Positions 45,968 through 55,243 are shown, counted from the first letter of the stretch. The stretch is 64,000 nucleotides of DNA from Blautia sp. (GCA_022769545.1 JALEJS010000024.1:1-64000); one strand, 5' to 3'. Program-made: numbers and translations. The notes: generated by a model not told the origin, from the sequence alone.

Positions 45968-46807
45968 ATGAAAAAGTGCAGAAAACTGCTGTTGACAGCA
46001 CTTGTTTTTGCAGTGCTGTCCATAGGAATTTTCGGAACAGCATCTACAGTATCGGCAGCAGCCAAAAACGGATGGGTAACATCAAAAGGCTCCAGATACT
46101 ATTATGTAAACGGAAAAAAACAGACCGGTCTTCTCAAACCCAGTGTCTCCGGTGAATCATACTATTATTATCTGGATCCGAAGAAAAGCGGTGCAGCTGT
46201 AAAAAATCAGATTGTGACACTGAATAAGAAGAAATATTATTTTGACTCCAGCTATCATCTGGTTAGAAACAGTCATTCGGTTCGTGTCGGAAGCAATTAT
46301 TATTATGCTTCTTCCACCGGACAGCTGAAAAAGGTTTCTCTGGTAGAATATTATGCCGGATACCGTCTGGACAAATGCGGTTCCATCCGCAATGCCTTTC
46401 TCTGGAGTGCAAACCTGAAATATGTGGGATCTCTTCCGGCCAATTATAAAACACCTGCAAATTACGCATTTTATGGATTTGTGAAAGGAGCCGGTGACTG
46501 TAAAGTTCAGGCGGCAACCTTTTACTACATGGCAAAAGCTGCCGGATTTAATGCAAAATACAAAAGCGGATATGTCACGAACCGGACGATGACAGCAAAA
46601 CCAAATGTACATGCATGGGTACAGATCACCACAAAAGCAGGCGCAAATTATGTGTTTGATCCGAATTTTGTATCCTATGTACAGACGAATCTTCGCGTGA
46701 CATATGCAAAAGCGGTTCAGCTGTCCTATAATTTCCCTTATACTGCGTATCGTGATAAACAGCATCTGGTATACTGCAGTGCACCAGGTATTCCAATTTT
46801 AAAATAA
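45968..46807 (+). CDS. Secreted transglutaminase-like protein with wall-binding repeats
   Basis: 279 residues. Signal peptide (6-31, ends VSAAA), short tyrosine-rich repeats (SRYYYVNGKKQTG, KKYYFDSSYH), then a transglutaminase-like domain with Cys in GDCKVQAATFYYMAKAAGF, His in NVHAWVQI and Asp in FDPNF. Paralogous in layout to the protein at 44317 but shorter and diverged. AAGGAGG precedes the start. Confidence 0.82.
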   Translation: MKKCRKLLLTALVFAVLSIGIFGTASTVSAAAKNGWVTSKGSRYYYVNGKKQTGLLKPSVSGESYYYYLDPKKSGAAVKNQIVTLNKKKYYFDSSYHLVRNSHSVRVGSNYYYASSTGQLKKVSLVEYYAGYRLDKCGSIRNAFLWSANLKYVGSLPANYKTPANYAFYGFVKGAGDCKVQAATFYYMAKAAGFNAKYKSGYVTNRTMTAKPNVHAWVQITTKAGANYVFDPNFVSYVQTNLRVTYAKAVQLSYNFPYTAYRDKQHLVYCSAPGIPILK

Positions 46808-46831
46808 CAGAGCAGGAGCAGAAGATTAAAA

Positions 46832-47548
46832 ATGAAAAACAGATTAAAAGCAATTCTTGCAATCGGAGTGATCAGTACGGGACTTCTTGCAGGCAGCACT
46901 GCAGTGGTTTCTGCAGAACAAAGTACAGCAGCAGAAGCACCTTCCCAGGAGTCGGACAAAGAGTCGGCTGTTGAGCTAAAAACAATCGGTAAAGAAGAAA
47001 AAGACTGTTTTCAGGTGAAGCTGAAAAACGCCACAGGAAAAGATCTGAAAGCCATTTCCATTATGTCTACAGCGGAAAAAGAATTTCCGGAAAATATGCT
47101 GGAGGAAAAAGACATCTTTGTCAAAGACGAGGAACGGATGCTTTTTTATACGGCGCCGGAAATCACCCCGGAAGAAGATGTGCGAAAATATGATGTGGAA
47201 CTGACTTTTGAAGATGATTCAAAAGCTGTTCTTCACACATTTCCCTTTGGAGATACCGAAGAAGCGGAAATCCGGCTGGAAGAGAAGGTCGCATACATTG
47301 TGTTCGAGAGTACCAGTCTGAAAAAGGAGATTATTACAAAAGAGACGGAAACATCACTGGCTCAGGAGGCAGCAGCACCTGCTGAGACCGCGCCTGCAGA
47401 AAGTTCCTCCTACACGGACAGCAGTTCTGATTATGGATATGATTACGGCTACGATTACAGCTATGATTACAGTTACAGCATCAGCACAGATTATGGCAGC
47501 GGAGGCGGTGGCACAGAGCAGTGTCTGACGGACGGTCTGCTTGGCTGA
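46832..47548 (+). CDS. Secreted protein with Tyr/Asp/Gly/Ser-rich tail
   Basis: 238 residues. Signal peptide ends VVSAE. The mature region (30-165) has beta-rich segments (FQVKLKNATGKDLKAISI, YDVELTFEDDSKAVLHTF) suggesting one small immunoglobulin-like domain. Residues 190-230 are low complexity, alternating Tyr with Asp, Gly or Ser (YDYGYDYSYDYSYS). No family recognised. Followed by an intrinsic terminator, so it closes the secreted-protein operon. Its Tyr-rich tail next to transglutaminase-like enzymes is suggestive only. Confidence 0.7.
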   Translation: MKNRLKAILAIGVISTGLLAGSTAVVSAEQSTAAEAPSQESDKESAVELKTIGKEEKDCFQVKLKNATGKDLKAISIMSTAEKEFPENMLEEKDIFVKDEERMLFYTAPEITPEEDVRKYDVELTFEDDSKAVLHTFPFGDTEEAEIRLEEKVAYIVFESTSLKKEIITKETETSLAQEAAAPAETAPAESSSYTDSSSDYGYDYGYDYSYDYSYSISTDYGSGGGGTEQCLTDGLLG

Positions 47549-47575
47549 TGGCAGGAAATTTACATAACTTGTAAA

Positions 47576-47605
47576 ATATGACACAGGAAGCTGTGTCATA
47601 TTTTC
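47576..47605 (+). terminator. Terminator between the secreted cluster and the dlt-like genes
   Basis: Perfect 11-base stem (atatgacacag with ctgtgtcatat), GAAG loop, then TTTTCT. Confidence 0.8.
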
Positions 47606-47634
47606 TGTATACGAAACAGAAACGGAGGACGATG

Positions 47635-49149
47635 ATGTCTTTAGTATCGAATGCATTTCTGCTATTTGTCATAGCAGCAGTCATTTTGTATTATGTGGTT
47701 CCCGGAAAGCTTCAGTGGATTGTTCTGCTTATTTTCAGCTATCTCTATTATCTTTCCGGAAATGCAAAATATCTCTTTTTTATTCTGTTTTCGACCTGTG
47801 TGACATATGGCTTTGGTCTTGTCATTGACCGTATGAACGAAGCGGGAATGGAACAGAAAAAAATAAAACGAATGCTGGTGATCGGGCTGATCTGCAATCT
47901 GGGAATGCTTGGGATCGTAAAATACACCGGATTTTTCATAGACAATCTGAATGCACTGTTTCATCTGGAATGGAAAGGCTTCGAAGTATTGTTTCCCCTG
48001 GGAATCTCGTTTTATACTTTTCAGTCTTCCGGCTATCTTCTGGATGTCTACTGGAAAAAGACCCGTGCTGAAAAAAATCCTTTCCGGTATGCCCTGTTTG
48101 TCGCGTTCTTTCCACAGCTGCTGCAGGGACCGATCGGGAAATGGGAGCGTTTGGGAACACAGCTGTCGATACCGCATCCTTTTGCGATGGAAAATATCAG
48201 TCGCGGAGTTCAGCGTATGATCTGGGGCTATGCCAAAAAAATGATCATTGCAGACTGGGCAGGTGTGTTTGCAGATGCCATATGGGGGGATCTGGACCGG
48301 TTTAACGGCATCGCACTGTTTGGCCTTGTTTTCTACGGAATCCAGCTTTATGCTGACTTTTCCGGAGCGATGGATGTGGTGATCGGAATTGGCAATCTGT
48401 TCGGGATTACGATGGATGAAAATTTCCGAAGACCATATCTTGCCACATCGATGGCTGATTTCTGGAAGCGCTGGCATATCACACTCGGTGAATGGATGAT
48501 GAATTATGTTTTCTACCCGGTGTCTCTGTCCAAATGGATGATGCGTTTTTCCAAATGGTCCAAAGCAAGATTCGGGCGAAAGACCGGCCGGGTCGTACCC
48601 ATTGCCCTTGCCGATCTGATTGTATTTTTTCTTGTCGGAATCTGGCATGGTGCCAGCTGGAAATACGTGGCATATGGACTCATGAACGGGGGAATTATCG
48701 CATTCAGTGAACTGATGGCCGGAAAATACCGTTCCATGAGAAAGGCCCTTCACATAAAAGGAACGGAAACCTGGTACCATATATTTGCCATTGTACGAAC
48801 CTTTATTCTGGTAAATCTGCGATGGTTTTTTGACCGTTCTGAAAATCTTTCTCAGGGCTTTTATATGATTCGTCAGGCCTTTACACATTTTAATCCCTCA
48901 CAGCTGTTTATGATTAGTGCAGGAAGCGGAGGAACCGCGTTTGTTCCCTGGGCACTGCTGATCATTTTTGTGGGTTGTGTCATTATGGTGACTGTAGGAT
49001 GTTTTCAGGAAAAGGGTCATGAGATCCGGAAAGAACTTTCCAGACTGCCATTTCCTGTGACAGCGGCTATATATGTGCTTTTGTTGATTGCAATCGGTGT
49101 ATTTGGATCAACTGCGGCACCAAGAGGATTTATCTATGCACAATTTTAA
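47635..49149 (+). CDS. dltB: MBOAT acyltransferase, DltB-like
   Basis: 504 residues, many membrane helices. MBOAT proteins pass an acyl group from a cytoplasmic carrier across the membrane; DltB does so with D-alanine for teichoic acids. Landmarks: LFVAFFPQLLQGPI, FYGIQLYADFSGAMDVVIGIG, FWKRWHITLGEWM and the catalytic His338 in GIWHGASW. Start at 47635 gives 6 bases from GGAGG; ATG at 47632 is adjacent. Overlaps the next gene by 14 bases. Related MBOATs O-acetylate alginate or peptidoglycan, but the downstream ligase and carrier favour a Dlt-type system. Confidence 0.87.
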   Translation: MSLVSNAFLLFVIAAVILYYVVPGKLQWIVLLIFSYLYYLSGNAKYLFFILFSTCVTYGFGLVIDRMNEAGMEQKKIKRMLVIGLICNLGMLGIVKYTGFFIDNLNALFHLEWKGFEVLFPLGISFYTFQSSGYLLDVYWKKTRAEKNPFRYALFVAFFPQLLQGPIGKWERLGTQLSIPHPFAMENISRGVQRMIWGYAKKMIIADWAGVFADAIWGDLDRFNGIALFGLVFYGIQLYADFSGAMDVVIGIGNLFGITMDENFRRPYLATSMADFWKRWHITLGEWMMNYVFYPVSLSKWMMRFSKWSKARFGRKTGRVVPIALADLIVFFLVGIWHGASWKYVAYGLMNGGIIAFSELMAGKYRSMRKALHIKGTETWYHIFAIVRTFILVNLRWFFDRSENLSQGFYMIRQAFTHFNPSQLFMISAGSGGTAFVPWALLIIFVGCVIMVTVGCFQEKGHEIRKELSRLPFPVTAAIYVLLLIAIGVFGSTAAPRGFIYAQF

Positions 49150-50119
49150 AAAGGGACTGCGTATGATTCTCATTCTGTGCATATCCGGCGGAATTCTGTT
49201 TGCGCTTGATTTCGCTCTGTATCCGTGCACGTTTATGAGAAATGACATCCATACAGTCAGTACCACACAATTTGATGATATATATATGGGAACTTCCCAT
49301 GGAAAAATGGATATTTCGCCTTCCGAAGCGCAGAAGGTGAACGGAAGAACGGGCCACAATGTATGTGTCGGCGGAGAATATGCCGTGGATACCTATTACA
49401 TTGCCAGACTGATGCTGGAAAAGGGGTGTAAGCCATCCCGGATTATTTATGAAGTCTCTCCCGGCTATTTTACCATGGAAAAGGAAGAGGGTAACAATTA
49501 TCTTCTGTTTTATCATGAATTTCCTCTGTCCAGAGCGAAACTGGACTATTTCAGAGATACCCTGCTGAAATGTAATTTCCGCACAATGCTGTTTCCATGG
49601 TATGAATATCCCATTTCTTATGAACTGTCGCATCTTAAGGAAAATGTACGAAAGAAGTGGAGCCGGGATTATGACACAGAGGATCTGAAAAGCGACACGC
49701 AGATCTATCATGAAGACGGCTTTATTGAGCGTTATCCGGTGGACAGTGCTTCCTTTACCATGGATGGCCTTTCGGAATTTCATCCAGAGGATGTATGTGA
49801 AACCAATATGATTTATCTTGAAAAACTGATCGATCTGTGCAGAGAAAATGAGATTACATTTGTCGCAGTGACAACACCCCTTCCCCGGGCAACGCTGGAG
49901 CATTTTGCAGACGGTTACCAGGCGGCAGATGAATATTTCAGCGCATTTTTCGAGGAACAGGGAGTACCCTATGTGAATTTCAACAATCAGAAATATTTTA
50001 AAACCTTTACACACAAGATTGAGAATTATACCGATTTTGACGGACACATGAACGGAGAGACGGCAAAGGCTTTTTCCAGACTTCTGGCGGAAGTGCTGGA
50101 ACGTGTCTGTAAATCATAA
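49136..50119 (+). CDS. dltD: DltD-like SGNH acyltransferase
   Basis: 327 residues. N-terminal membrane anchor (7-28), then a SGNH/GDSL-like extracellular domain: Ser in MGTSHGKMD and Asp/His in DFDGHMNGE. In the Dlt pathway DltD transfers D-alanine from the membrane intermediate to lipoteichoic acid. It is shorter than canonical DltD and only loosely similar, so the name is by context. Start within the dltB-like gene after AAGAGG. Confidence 0.75.
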   Translation: MHNFKKGLRMILILCISGGILFALDFALYPCTFMRNDIHTVSTTQFDDIYMGTSHGKMDISPSEAQKVNGRTGHNVCVGGEYAVDTYYIARLMLEKGCKPSRIIYEVSPGYFTMEKEEGNNYLLFYHEFPLSRAKLDYFRDTLLKCNFRTMLFPWYEYPISYELSHLKENVRKKWSRDYDTEDLKSDTQIYHEDGFIERYPVDSASFTMDGLSEFHPEDVCETNMIYLEKLIDLCRENEITFVAVTTPLPRATLEHFADGYQAADEYFSAFFEEQGVPYVNFNNQKYFKTFTHKIENYTDFDGHMNGETAKAFSRLLAEVLERVCKS

Positions 50120-50136
50120 ATAAGAGGGAGTGGCCC

Positions 50137-51660
50137 ATGAAAAGCATTATCGAATATCTGGAGCATTCTTCAGAACAATATCCGGACAAAACCGCGTTCG
50201 CGGACGAAAAATCCAGCTGTACTTTTTCGCAGCTGAAGTGTGATGCCAGAAAAATCGGAGGCGTGCTTTCTTCCATGGATGTGTACGGAAAACCGGTTCC
50301 TGTTATGATGGAGAAAAGCGTTCTGACAATCAAAGTAATGATGGGAATTGTATACGCAGGCGGATTTTATGTCATTCTGGATTCTTCACAGCCTGCGGTG
50401 CGTCTGAATCAGATTCTGGACACACTTTCCCCGGAAGTGATGATTGTTCCCCGTGAAAATAAGATCACTGCAGAAGGGCTTTCCTGCCAGGCAGTGAGAT
50501 TGTCACCGGAGGAACTGCTGCAGCCGCTCACAACCGAGGCGGAAAAGAATCTGGACCGGATAGCCGGGCAGAGACTGGATATTGATCCGCTATATGGGAT
50601 TTTTACTTCCGGTTCCACCGGTACTCCCAAGGGAGTGGTAATCAGTCATCGTTCAGTCATTGATTTTATGGGGCCGTTTACAGAAATTTTCGGTATCACA
50701 CGGGACGATGTTCTTGGAAATCAGGCCCCCTGGGATTTTGATGTCTCGGTAAAGGATATCTATGCCGGACTGAAAACCGGAGCAGAAGTACAGATTATTC
50801 CAAGAAAGCTGTTTTCCTTTCCGGCAATGCTGCTTGATTTTCTGGAGGAAAGAAAGGTGACGAGCCTGACCTGGGCGGTGTCTGCACTTTGTATTGTCTC
50901 AGTTCTCAATGGTCTGGATTACAAGGTGCCCGGCAGTCTGAAGCGAATCATGTTCTCCGGGGAGACCATGCCCGTTCGTCATTTGAATTACTGGCGCGAA
51001 CATCTGCCGGATGCCATGTTTGTGAATCTTTACGGACCTACCGAAATCACCTGCAACTGCACATATTATATCCTTGACCGTGAATTTCAGGCAGGAGATG
51101 TCCTTCCCATCGGAGTGCCATTTCCAAACGAGCGGGTTTTTCTGTTGGATGAAAATGATCAGCTGGTTACAGAGCAAAACCGACAGGGAGAAATCTGTGT
51201 TTCCGGCACGGCACTTGCACTGGGATATTTTAACAACGAAGAACAGACAAAAAAATCCTTTGTCCAGAATCCGCTGAATCACCGTTATATGGAGACGATA
51301 TACCGTACCGGCGATATAGGCATCTACAATTCACGGAATGAGCTGTGCTTTGCGTCCAGAAAAGATTTTCAGATCAAGCACATGGGGCATCGTATTGAGC
51401 TTGGAGAGATTGAAGCGGCACTGGAAAAAATAAGTGAAATACAGAGAAGCTGCTGCTTTTTTGATGAAAAACGGAATAAGATCGTCTGTTTTTATCAGGG
51501 AAAGACGGACAAAAAGCAGATTTGCAGAGAACTGGCAAACTATGTACCGGATTATATGATTCCCAATGTATTTCGGAGCATTGATACCATGCCCGTCACA
51601 AAAAATGGAAAAATTGACAGAAACCGGTTAAAAGAAATTTACAGCACAAAGAAATGCTGA
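50137..51660 (+). CDS. dltA: D-alanine-carrier protein ligase, DltA-like
   Basis: 507 residues, an ANL adenylating enzyme. P-loop TSGSTGTPKGVVISH (about 157-171), later NQAPWDFDVSVKD, NLYGPTEITCNCTYY, YRTGDIGIYN, and C-terminal Lys in VTKNGKIDRNRL. NQAPFSFDLSV-type and YGPTEATV-type motifs are typical of DltA, which loads D-alanine on the carrier. The adenylated amino acid should be checked, since the neighbours are divergent. GGGAG ahead of the start. Confidence 0.85.
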   Translation: MKSIIEYLEHSSEQYPDKTAFADEKSSCTFSQLKCDARKIGGVLSSMDVYGKPVPVMMEKSVLTIKVMMGIVYAGGFYVILDSSQPAVRLNQILDTLSPEVMIVPRENKITAEGLSCQAVRLSPEELLQPLTTEAEKNLDRIAGQRLDIDPLYGIFTSGSTGTPKGVVISHRSVIDFMGPFTEIFGITRDDVLGNQAPWDFDVSVKDIYAGLKTGAEVQIIPRKLFSFPAMLLDFLEERKVTSLTWAVSALCIVSVLNGLDYKVPGSLKRIMFSGETMPVRHLNYWREHLPDAMFVNLYGPTEITCNCTYYILDREFQAGDVLPIGVPFPNERVFLLDENDQLVTEQNRQGEICVSGTALALGYFNNEEQTKKSFVQNPLNHRYMETIYRTGDIGIYNSRNELCFASRKDFQIKHMGHRIELGEIEAALEKISEIQRSCCFFDEKRNKIVCFYQGKTDKKQICRELANYVPDYMIPNVFRSIDTMPVTKNGKIDRNRLKEIYSTKKC

Positions 51661-51700
51661 TATGATAAAGGTATACAAAAGGGAAAGGCAGGGACCTGAT

Positions 51701-51925
51701 ATGGAAGAATTAATGGAAATTCTGGAAGAAATTTGTCCGGATGTGGATTTTGAAGAGGAGACTTCTCTGATCGATGACAAAATTTTAAGTTCATTTGATA
51801 TTTTATCCATCATCAGTGAAATCAGTGATGTTTTTGATATTACACTGACTCCGGCGGAAATAATTCCGGAAAACTTTAACTCCGCACAGGCAATGTGGGA
51901 AATGATCTGTCACTTGAGAGACTGA
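51701..51925 (+). CDS. dltC: Acyl carrier protein, DltC-like, altered Ser motif
   Basis: 74 residues from the ATG at 51701 (AGGGAC 8 bases upstream); an upstream ATG at 51662 gives 13 extra basic residues and is less likely. Helical carrier fold: MEELMEILEEICPDVDFEEETSLIDD, then ILSSFDIL where relatives have a DSFD motif. The phosphopantetheine Ser is still available (the second of the SS pair), but the preceding conserved Asp is replaced by Ser. Carries the activated D-alanine for the MBOAT. Confidence 0.8.
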   Translation: MEELMEILEEICPDVDFEEETSLIDDKILSSFDILSIISEISDVFDITLTPAEIIPENFNSAQAMWEMICHLRD

Positions 51926-51931
51926 TAGAGT

Positions 51932-51986
51932 AAAAAACCTCTCTTTCTGCAGAAGCATGATCTTTTTCAGAAAGAGAGGTTTTTTT
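51932..51986. terminator. Long bidirectional terminator
   Basis: Stem of 18 perfect pairs (aaaaaacctctctttctg with cagaaagagaggtttttt), serving both the dlt-like operon and the opposing lrgAB operon. Confidence 0.9.
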
Positions 51987-52034
51987 ATGATATGGGGAAT
52001 TCAAAACGGATTTGTCCGCTTTGTTCTGCCTTAT

Positions 52035-52727
52035 TTACAGCAGCGGTGCAAAGAAAGAGGCTCCGATGACGGTCAGAAGTCCGGCTACCGCGATGGCAAG
52101 GCTGCTCATGGCTCCTTCGACCTGTCCAAGCTCCATGGCTTTTGCAGTCCCGATTGCGTGGGAAGCCGTTCCAAGCGCCAGTCCTTTTGCCACAGGCTCC
52201 TCGATGCGGAAAATTCGGTATACAAAATCAGCGATCACATTGCCCAGAATTCCCGTAATGATAATGACGGCAACCGTAATGGTGACCATTCCGCCAAGCT
52301 CTTCGGAAATGCCCATGCCGATGGCTGTCGTGATGGATTTCGGCAGAAGCGTAACATATTGTTCGTGGGTGAGGCAAAACAGCCTTGCCAGAAGATACAC
52401 ACTGCAAAGACTGGCAAGCACACCGGAAAGAATTCCGGCAGCCACTGCTTTCAGATTCTTTTTCAGCAGGGACATCTGCCGGTAGAGCGGAACGGCCAGG
52501 CAGACGGTTGCCGGGGTAAGGAGGTAGCTGATATATTTCGCTCCTTCCTGATACTGTGCATAATCCACCTTCAACACCAGAAGAATCCCCATGACACAGA
52601 TGGTCGCGATCAGAAGCGGATTTAAAATCGCCAGACGGAATTTTCTTTTTAAGAGAAGCCCAGCCTCATAGGCAGCCAGACTGATAAAAGCACCGAAAAA
52701 AACAGAATTTGTGAGAAATTCTTTCAT
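52035..52727 (-). CDS. lrgB: LrgB/CidB family membrane protein
   Basis: 230 residues, many hydrophobic helices. Signature LLPKSITTAIGMGISEELGG and GTASHAIGTAKAMELGQVEGAMSSLA are diagnostic of LrgB. LrgA and LrgB form a holin/antiholin-like pair that modulates murein hydrolase activity or exports pyruvate, depending on the species. Start at 52727 overlaps the lrgA stop. Confidence 0.93.
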   Translation of the reverse strand: MKEFLTNSVFFGAFISLAAYEAGLLLKRKFRLAILNPLLIATICVMGILLVLKVDYAQYQEGAKYISYLLTPATVCLAVPLYRQMSLLKKNLKAVAAGILSGVLASLCSVYLLARLFCLTHEQYVTLLPKSITTAIGMGISEELGGMVTITVAVIIITGILGNVIADFVYRIFRIEEPVAKGLALGTASHAIGTAKAMELGQVEGAMSSLAIAVAGLLTVIGASFFAPLL

Positions 52728-53080
52728 TTTTTCTTTTTCTCCTTTCGAATCATGAATTGTGTCACTCGTCCAGTCACAGCCATAACGATCACGGTTGTCA
52801 GAGCTGTGATGATGATAAACGGCCCGCACACCGGCCGGAGATCGGTCCACGATTCCAGAAGACCAACGGCTGCCGGAATGAACATGACCGGCATGATTTC
52901 AATCAGAAAGCCGGACGCATCCTGAACCTGTTCCAGCTTAATGATTCCGCTGCAAAGTGCGGCGAGCATCAGAAGAAGTCCGTAAACACTGGCCGGAACC
53001 GGAAGAGGAATCAGCATTCGCAGCAGCTCTCCCAGAAAAGAAACAAAAAGGATTATGGAAAATTGTCTAAGATATTTCAT
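52724..53080 (-). CDS. lrgA: LrgA/CidA family holin-like protein
   Basis: 118 residues, four hydrophobic segments. PLPVPASVYGLLLM and MPVMFIPAAVGLLE are the family signatures. GGGAGG lies about 6 bases from the start. Overlaps lrgB by four bases; the two are an operon. No LytTR regulators are adjacent. Confidence 0.92.
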   Translation of the reverse strand: MKYLRQFSIILFVSFLGELLRMLIPLPVPASVYGLLLMLAALCSGIIKLEQVQDASGFLIEIMPVMFIPAAVGLLESWTDLRPVCGPFIIITALTTVIVMAVTGRVTQFMIRKEKKKK

Positions 53081-53215
53081 AATAACCTCCCGGTGCAGAT
53101 GGTTTGCGTATCCAGATCATACCATCCGCTGAATTTACGGTTATCCCGTATTTATACATCTGGATTATATAGCAATATATTAAGGAAATCAACTGGGATC
53201 TTCTGTCGGTTTCTA

Positions 53216-53244
53216 TTGAAATCGGCAGGGGAATTCAGTATAAT
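53216..53244 (+). promoter_or_regulatory. Promoter of the cardiolipin synthase gene
   Basis: TTGAAA, 17 bases, TATAAT, about 90 bases ahead of the start. The divergent lrgA promoter should also be in the 53081-53336 gap but is not clear. Confidence 0.7.
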
Positions 53245-53336
53245 CTATAGAATGGGCCAGGGAAAAATCGTCATCAGGCTCAGTTCTCGGTCAACTCGTA
53301 AGATAATGAAATTTCATCTCGAAGGAGTGATAAAAC

Positions 53337-54854
53337 ATGAGACATATCATAAATCGCGTGATCGGCGTGATCCCGGCTGTTCTTCTCCAGCTGTTGTGGC
53401 TTCTGATCCTGTTTCGCTGGCTTTCAAAGTATGCCACACTTCTGAATCTGCTTCTCACGTTTCTGGCATTTTTGTATGTTCTCTATATTATTTCCAGCAG
53501 AAACGAAAGTACCTATAAGACGTTGTGGCTTCTGGTGATTTTATCGTTTCCCATCGCCGGAACAATCCTGTACCTCTGTTTCGGAAATAAAAGAGCTGCC
53601 AATCCTCTGAAGAAAAAGCTTGCCGGCGTTGCTCGCCCTGCCTTATTGGATACCGGTGTCTGTTCTTCTGTCTGTCCGGAATTATTCAAAGAAGATGCAC
53701 GTACAGCTCAGACTTTTGAATATGTTCAGAAAAAGACCGGAATGCCGGTTTTTCCCTGCGAAGAAGCGACGTATTTTCCCCTTGGGGAAAAAGCATGGGA
53801 GCAGATGCTGGAGGATCTGAAATCTGCAGAACATTTTATTTATGCAGAATACTTTATTGTGGAAAAGGGAATCATGTGGGATTCCATCGTGGAAATCATG
53901 GAGCAGAAAGCGTCTGCCGGAGTGGATGTGCGTGTAATGTACGATGATCTTGGAAGTATTTCCACTTATTCCCGGAAGGAAAGACTGCAGCTGCAGAAAA
54001 AAGGAATTCAGTGTATTGCATTCAATCCACTGGTCTGCGTGAAGGGAACGGTAAATTATCGTGATCACAGGAAAATGATGATCATCGACAATCGTGTCGC
54101 ATTCAGCGGAGGGATTAACCTTGCAGATGAATACATAAACAGGACAGAAAAATTCGGACACTGGAAGGATATCGGTTATCGTATTACCGGCAGACCGGTG
54201 CAGAATTTCACCCGCATGTTCACAGAATTCTGGAATGCTTTCTCCGGAACCCCCATACCGGTCGATGAGCTGAAACCACTGACGCTCCCGAAAGCAAAAC
54301 AGCCCTCCGGCGGATATGTACTGTCCTACTATGATTCTCCGCTGTATTCCGACGCGGTCAGCAATCATCTGTATATGGAACTGCTGTCCAGGGCAACCGG
54401 ATATGCCTGGTTTTTCACTCCTTATCTCATGCTGGGTGATTCTCTGCTGGAGGCGTTTGTGCTTGCCGCTCAGAGAGGTGTGGATGTAAGGATCATCATG
54501 CCTGGAATTCCGGACAAAAAAATCGTTTACCGTATGTCACGCAGCTATTATCAGCCTTTGCTGGAAGCAGGCGTGAAAATATATGAATATACACCCGGGT
54601 TTGTTCATGCAAAGGCCTGTATTGTAGATGATGTGTTTGGAACCATGGGAACCGTCAATCTGGACTATCGGAGCCTGTTCCTCCATTTTGAGAACAATTC
54701 GCTGTTTTATCGCGCATCCATTCTGGATGATCTGAAAAAGGATTTTCTTGAAACGCAGGAAAAATGCCGGCCGCGTACGTTGGAAAACATGAAAATCAGC
54801 TTTGGAAGATGGCTGATTGACGGAGTGCTTCGTATTTTTGCCCCGCTGTGCTGA
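53337..54854 (+). CDS. cls: Cardiolipin synthase
   Basis: 505 residues. Two N-terminal membrane helices (about 7-60) and a PLDNc anchor region, then two phospholipase D HKD motifs: HRKMMIIDNRVAFSGGIN and HAKACIVDDVFGTMGTVN. It condenses two phosphatidylglycerols into cardiolipin and glycerol at the membrane. AAGGAG precedes the ATG. Monocistronic; the next transcript starts at the cobalamin riboswitch. Confidence 0.94.
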   Translation: MRHIINRVIGVIPAVLLQLLWLLILFRWLSKYATLLNLLLTFLAFLYVLYIISSRNESTYKTLWLLVILSFPIAGTILYLCFGNKRAANPLKKKLAGVARPALLDTGVCSSVCPELFKEDARTAQTFEYVQKKTGMPVFPCEEATYFPLGEKAWEQMLEDLKSAEHFIYAEYFIVEKGIMWDSIVEIMEQKASAGVDVRVMYDDLGSISTYSRKERLQLQKKGIQCIAFNPLVCVKGTVNYRDHRKMMIIDNRVAFSGGINLADEYINRTEKFGHWKDIGYRITGRPVQNFTRMFTEFWNAFSGTPIPVDELKPLTLPKAKQPSGGYVLSYYDSPLYSDAVSNHLYMELLSRATGYAWFFTPYLMLGDSLLEAFVLAAQRGVDVRIIMPGIPDKKIVYRMSRSYYQPLLEAGVKIYEYTPGFVHAKACIVDDVFGTMGTVNLDYRSLFLHFENNSLFYRASILDDLKKDFLETQEKCRPRTLENMKISFGRWLIDGVLRIFAPLC

Positions 54855-54890
54855 TTTCTTTACAGAAACGGATACAATTTGGTTCTTTAC

Positions 54891-54919
54891 TTGACACATG
54901 GCCATATTTGTGGTAAAAA
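54891..54919 (+). promoter_or_regulatory. Putative promoter of the riboswitch operon
   Basis: TTGACA, 17 bases, TAAAAA, about 40 bases ahead of the riboswitch; -10 is weak. Confidence 0.5.
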
Positions 54920-54954
54920 AATAGTATCCGAATTGAATATGTGCAATAGTTATA

Positions 54955-55125
54955 ACGCGAAGGTTACATCATGAAATGATGTGCAAAAGAGAATCCGGTG
55001 GGAATCCGGAGCGATACCGTCACTGTGTAAGGGAGCCAAACTCAAAACCACTGGGAAACCGGGAAGGGAGGGCGGCGATGAACGAAGTCAGGAGAACTGC
55101 CCGCGCGTGGAATTTCAGGTCTGCG
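54955..55125 (+). ncRNA. Cobalamin (adenosylcobalamin) riboswitch aptamer
   Basis: The conserved cobalamin class elements are present in order: AATCCGGTGGGAATCCGGAG, then CGTCACTGTG, CCACTGGGAAACCGGGAAGG, and the B12 box region GAAGTCAGGAGAACTGCCCG. This RNA binds cobalamin and should turn the downstream operon off when cobalamin is ample. It controls cobK/cbiK- and transport-type genes in known cases. Confidence 0.93.
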
Positions 55126-55214
55126 GTATACATGACCTATGTTCTCATAGCTATACATAGTTCTTATATATTTTCGTGTGATTCATACAGAACCGTGTAT
55201 TTATGGGAAAGGAA

Positions 55215-55243
55215 GCGGCTGCAGAGCGCAGCCGCGTTTTTTT
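55215..55243 (+). terminator. Riboswitch expression-platform terminator
   Basis: Stem gcggctgc/gcagccgc with a five-base loop and TTTTTTT, about 90 bases after the aptamer and 45 bases before the chelatase start. The likely transcription-termination output. Confidence 0.85.
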
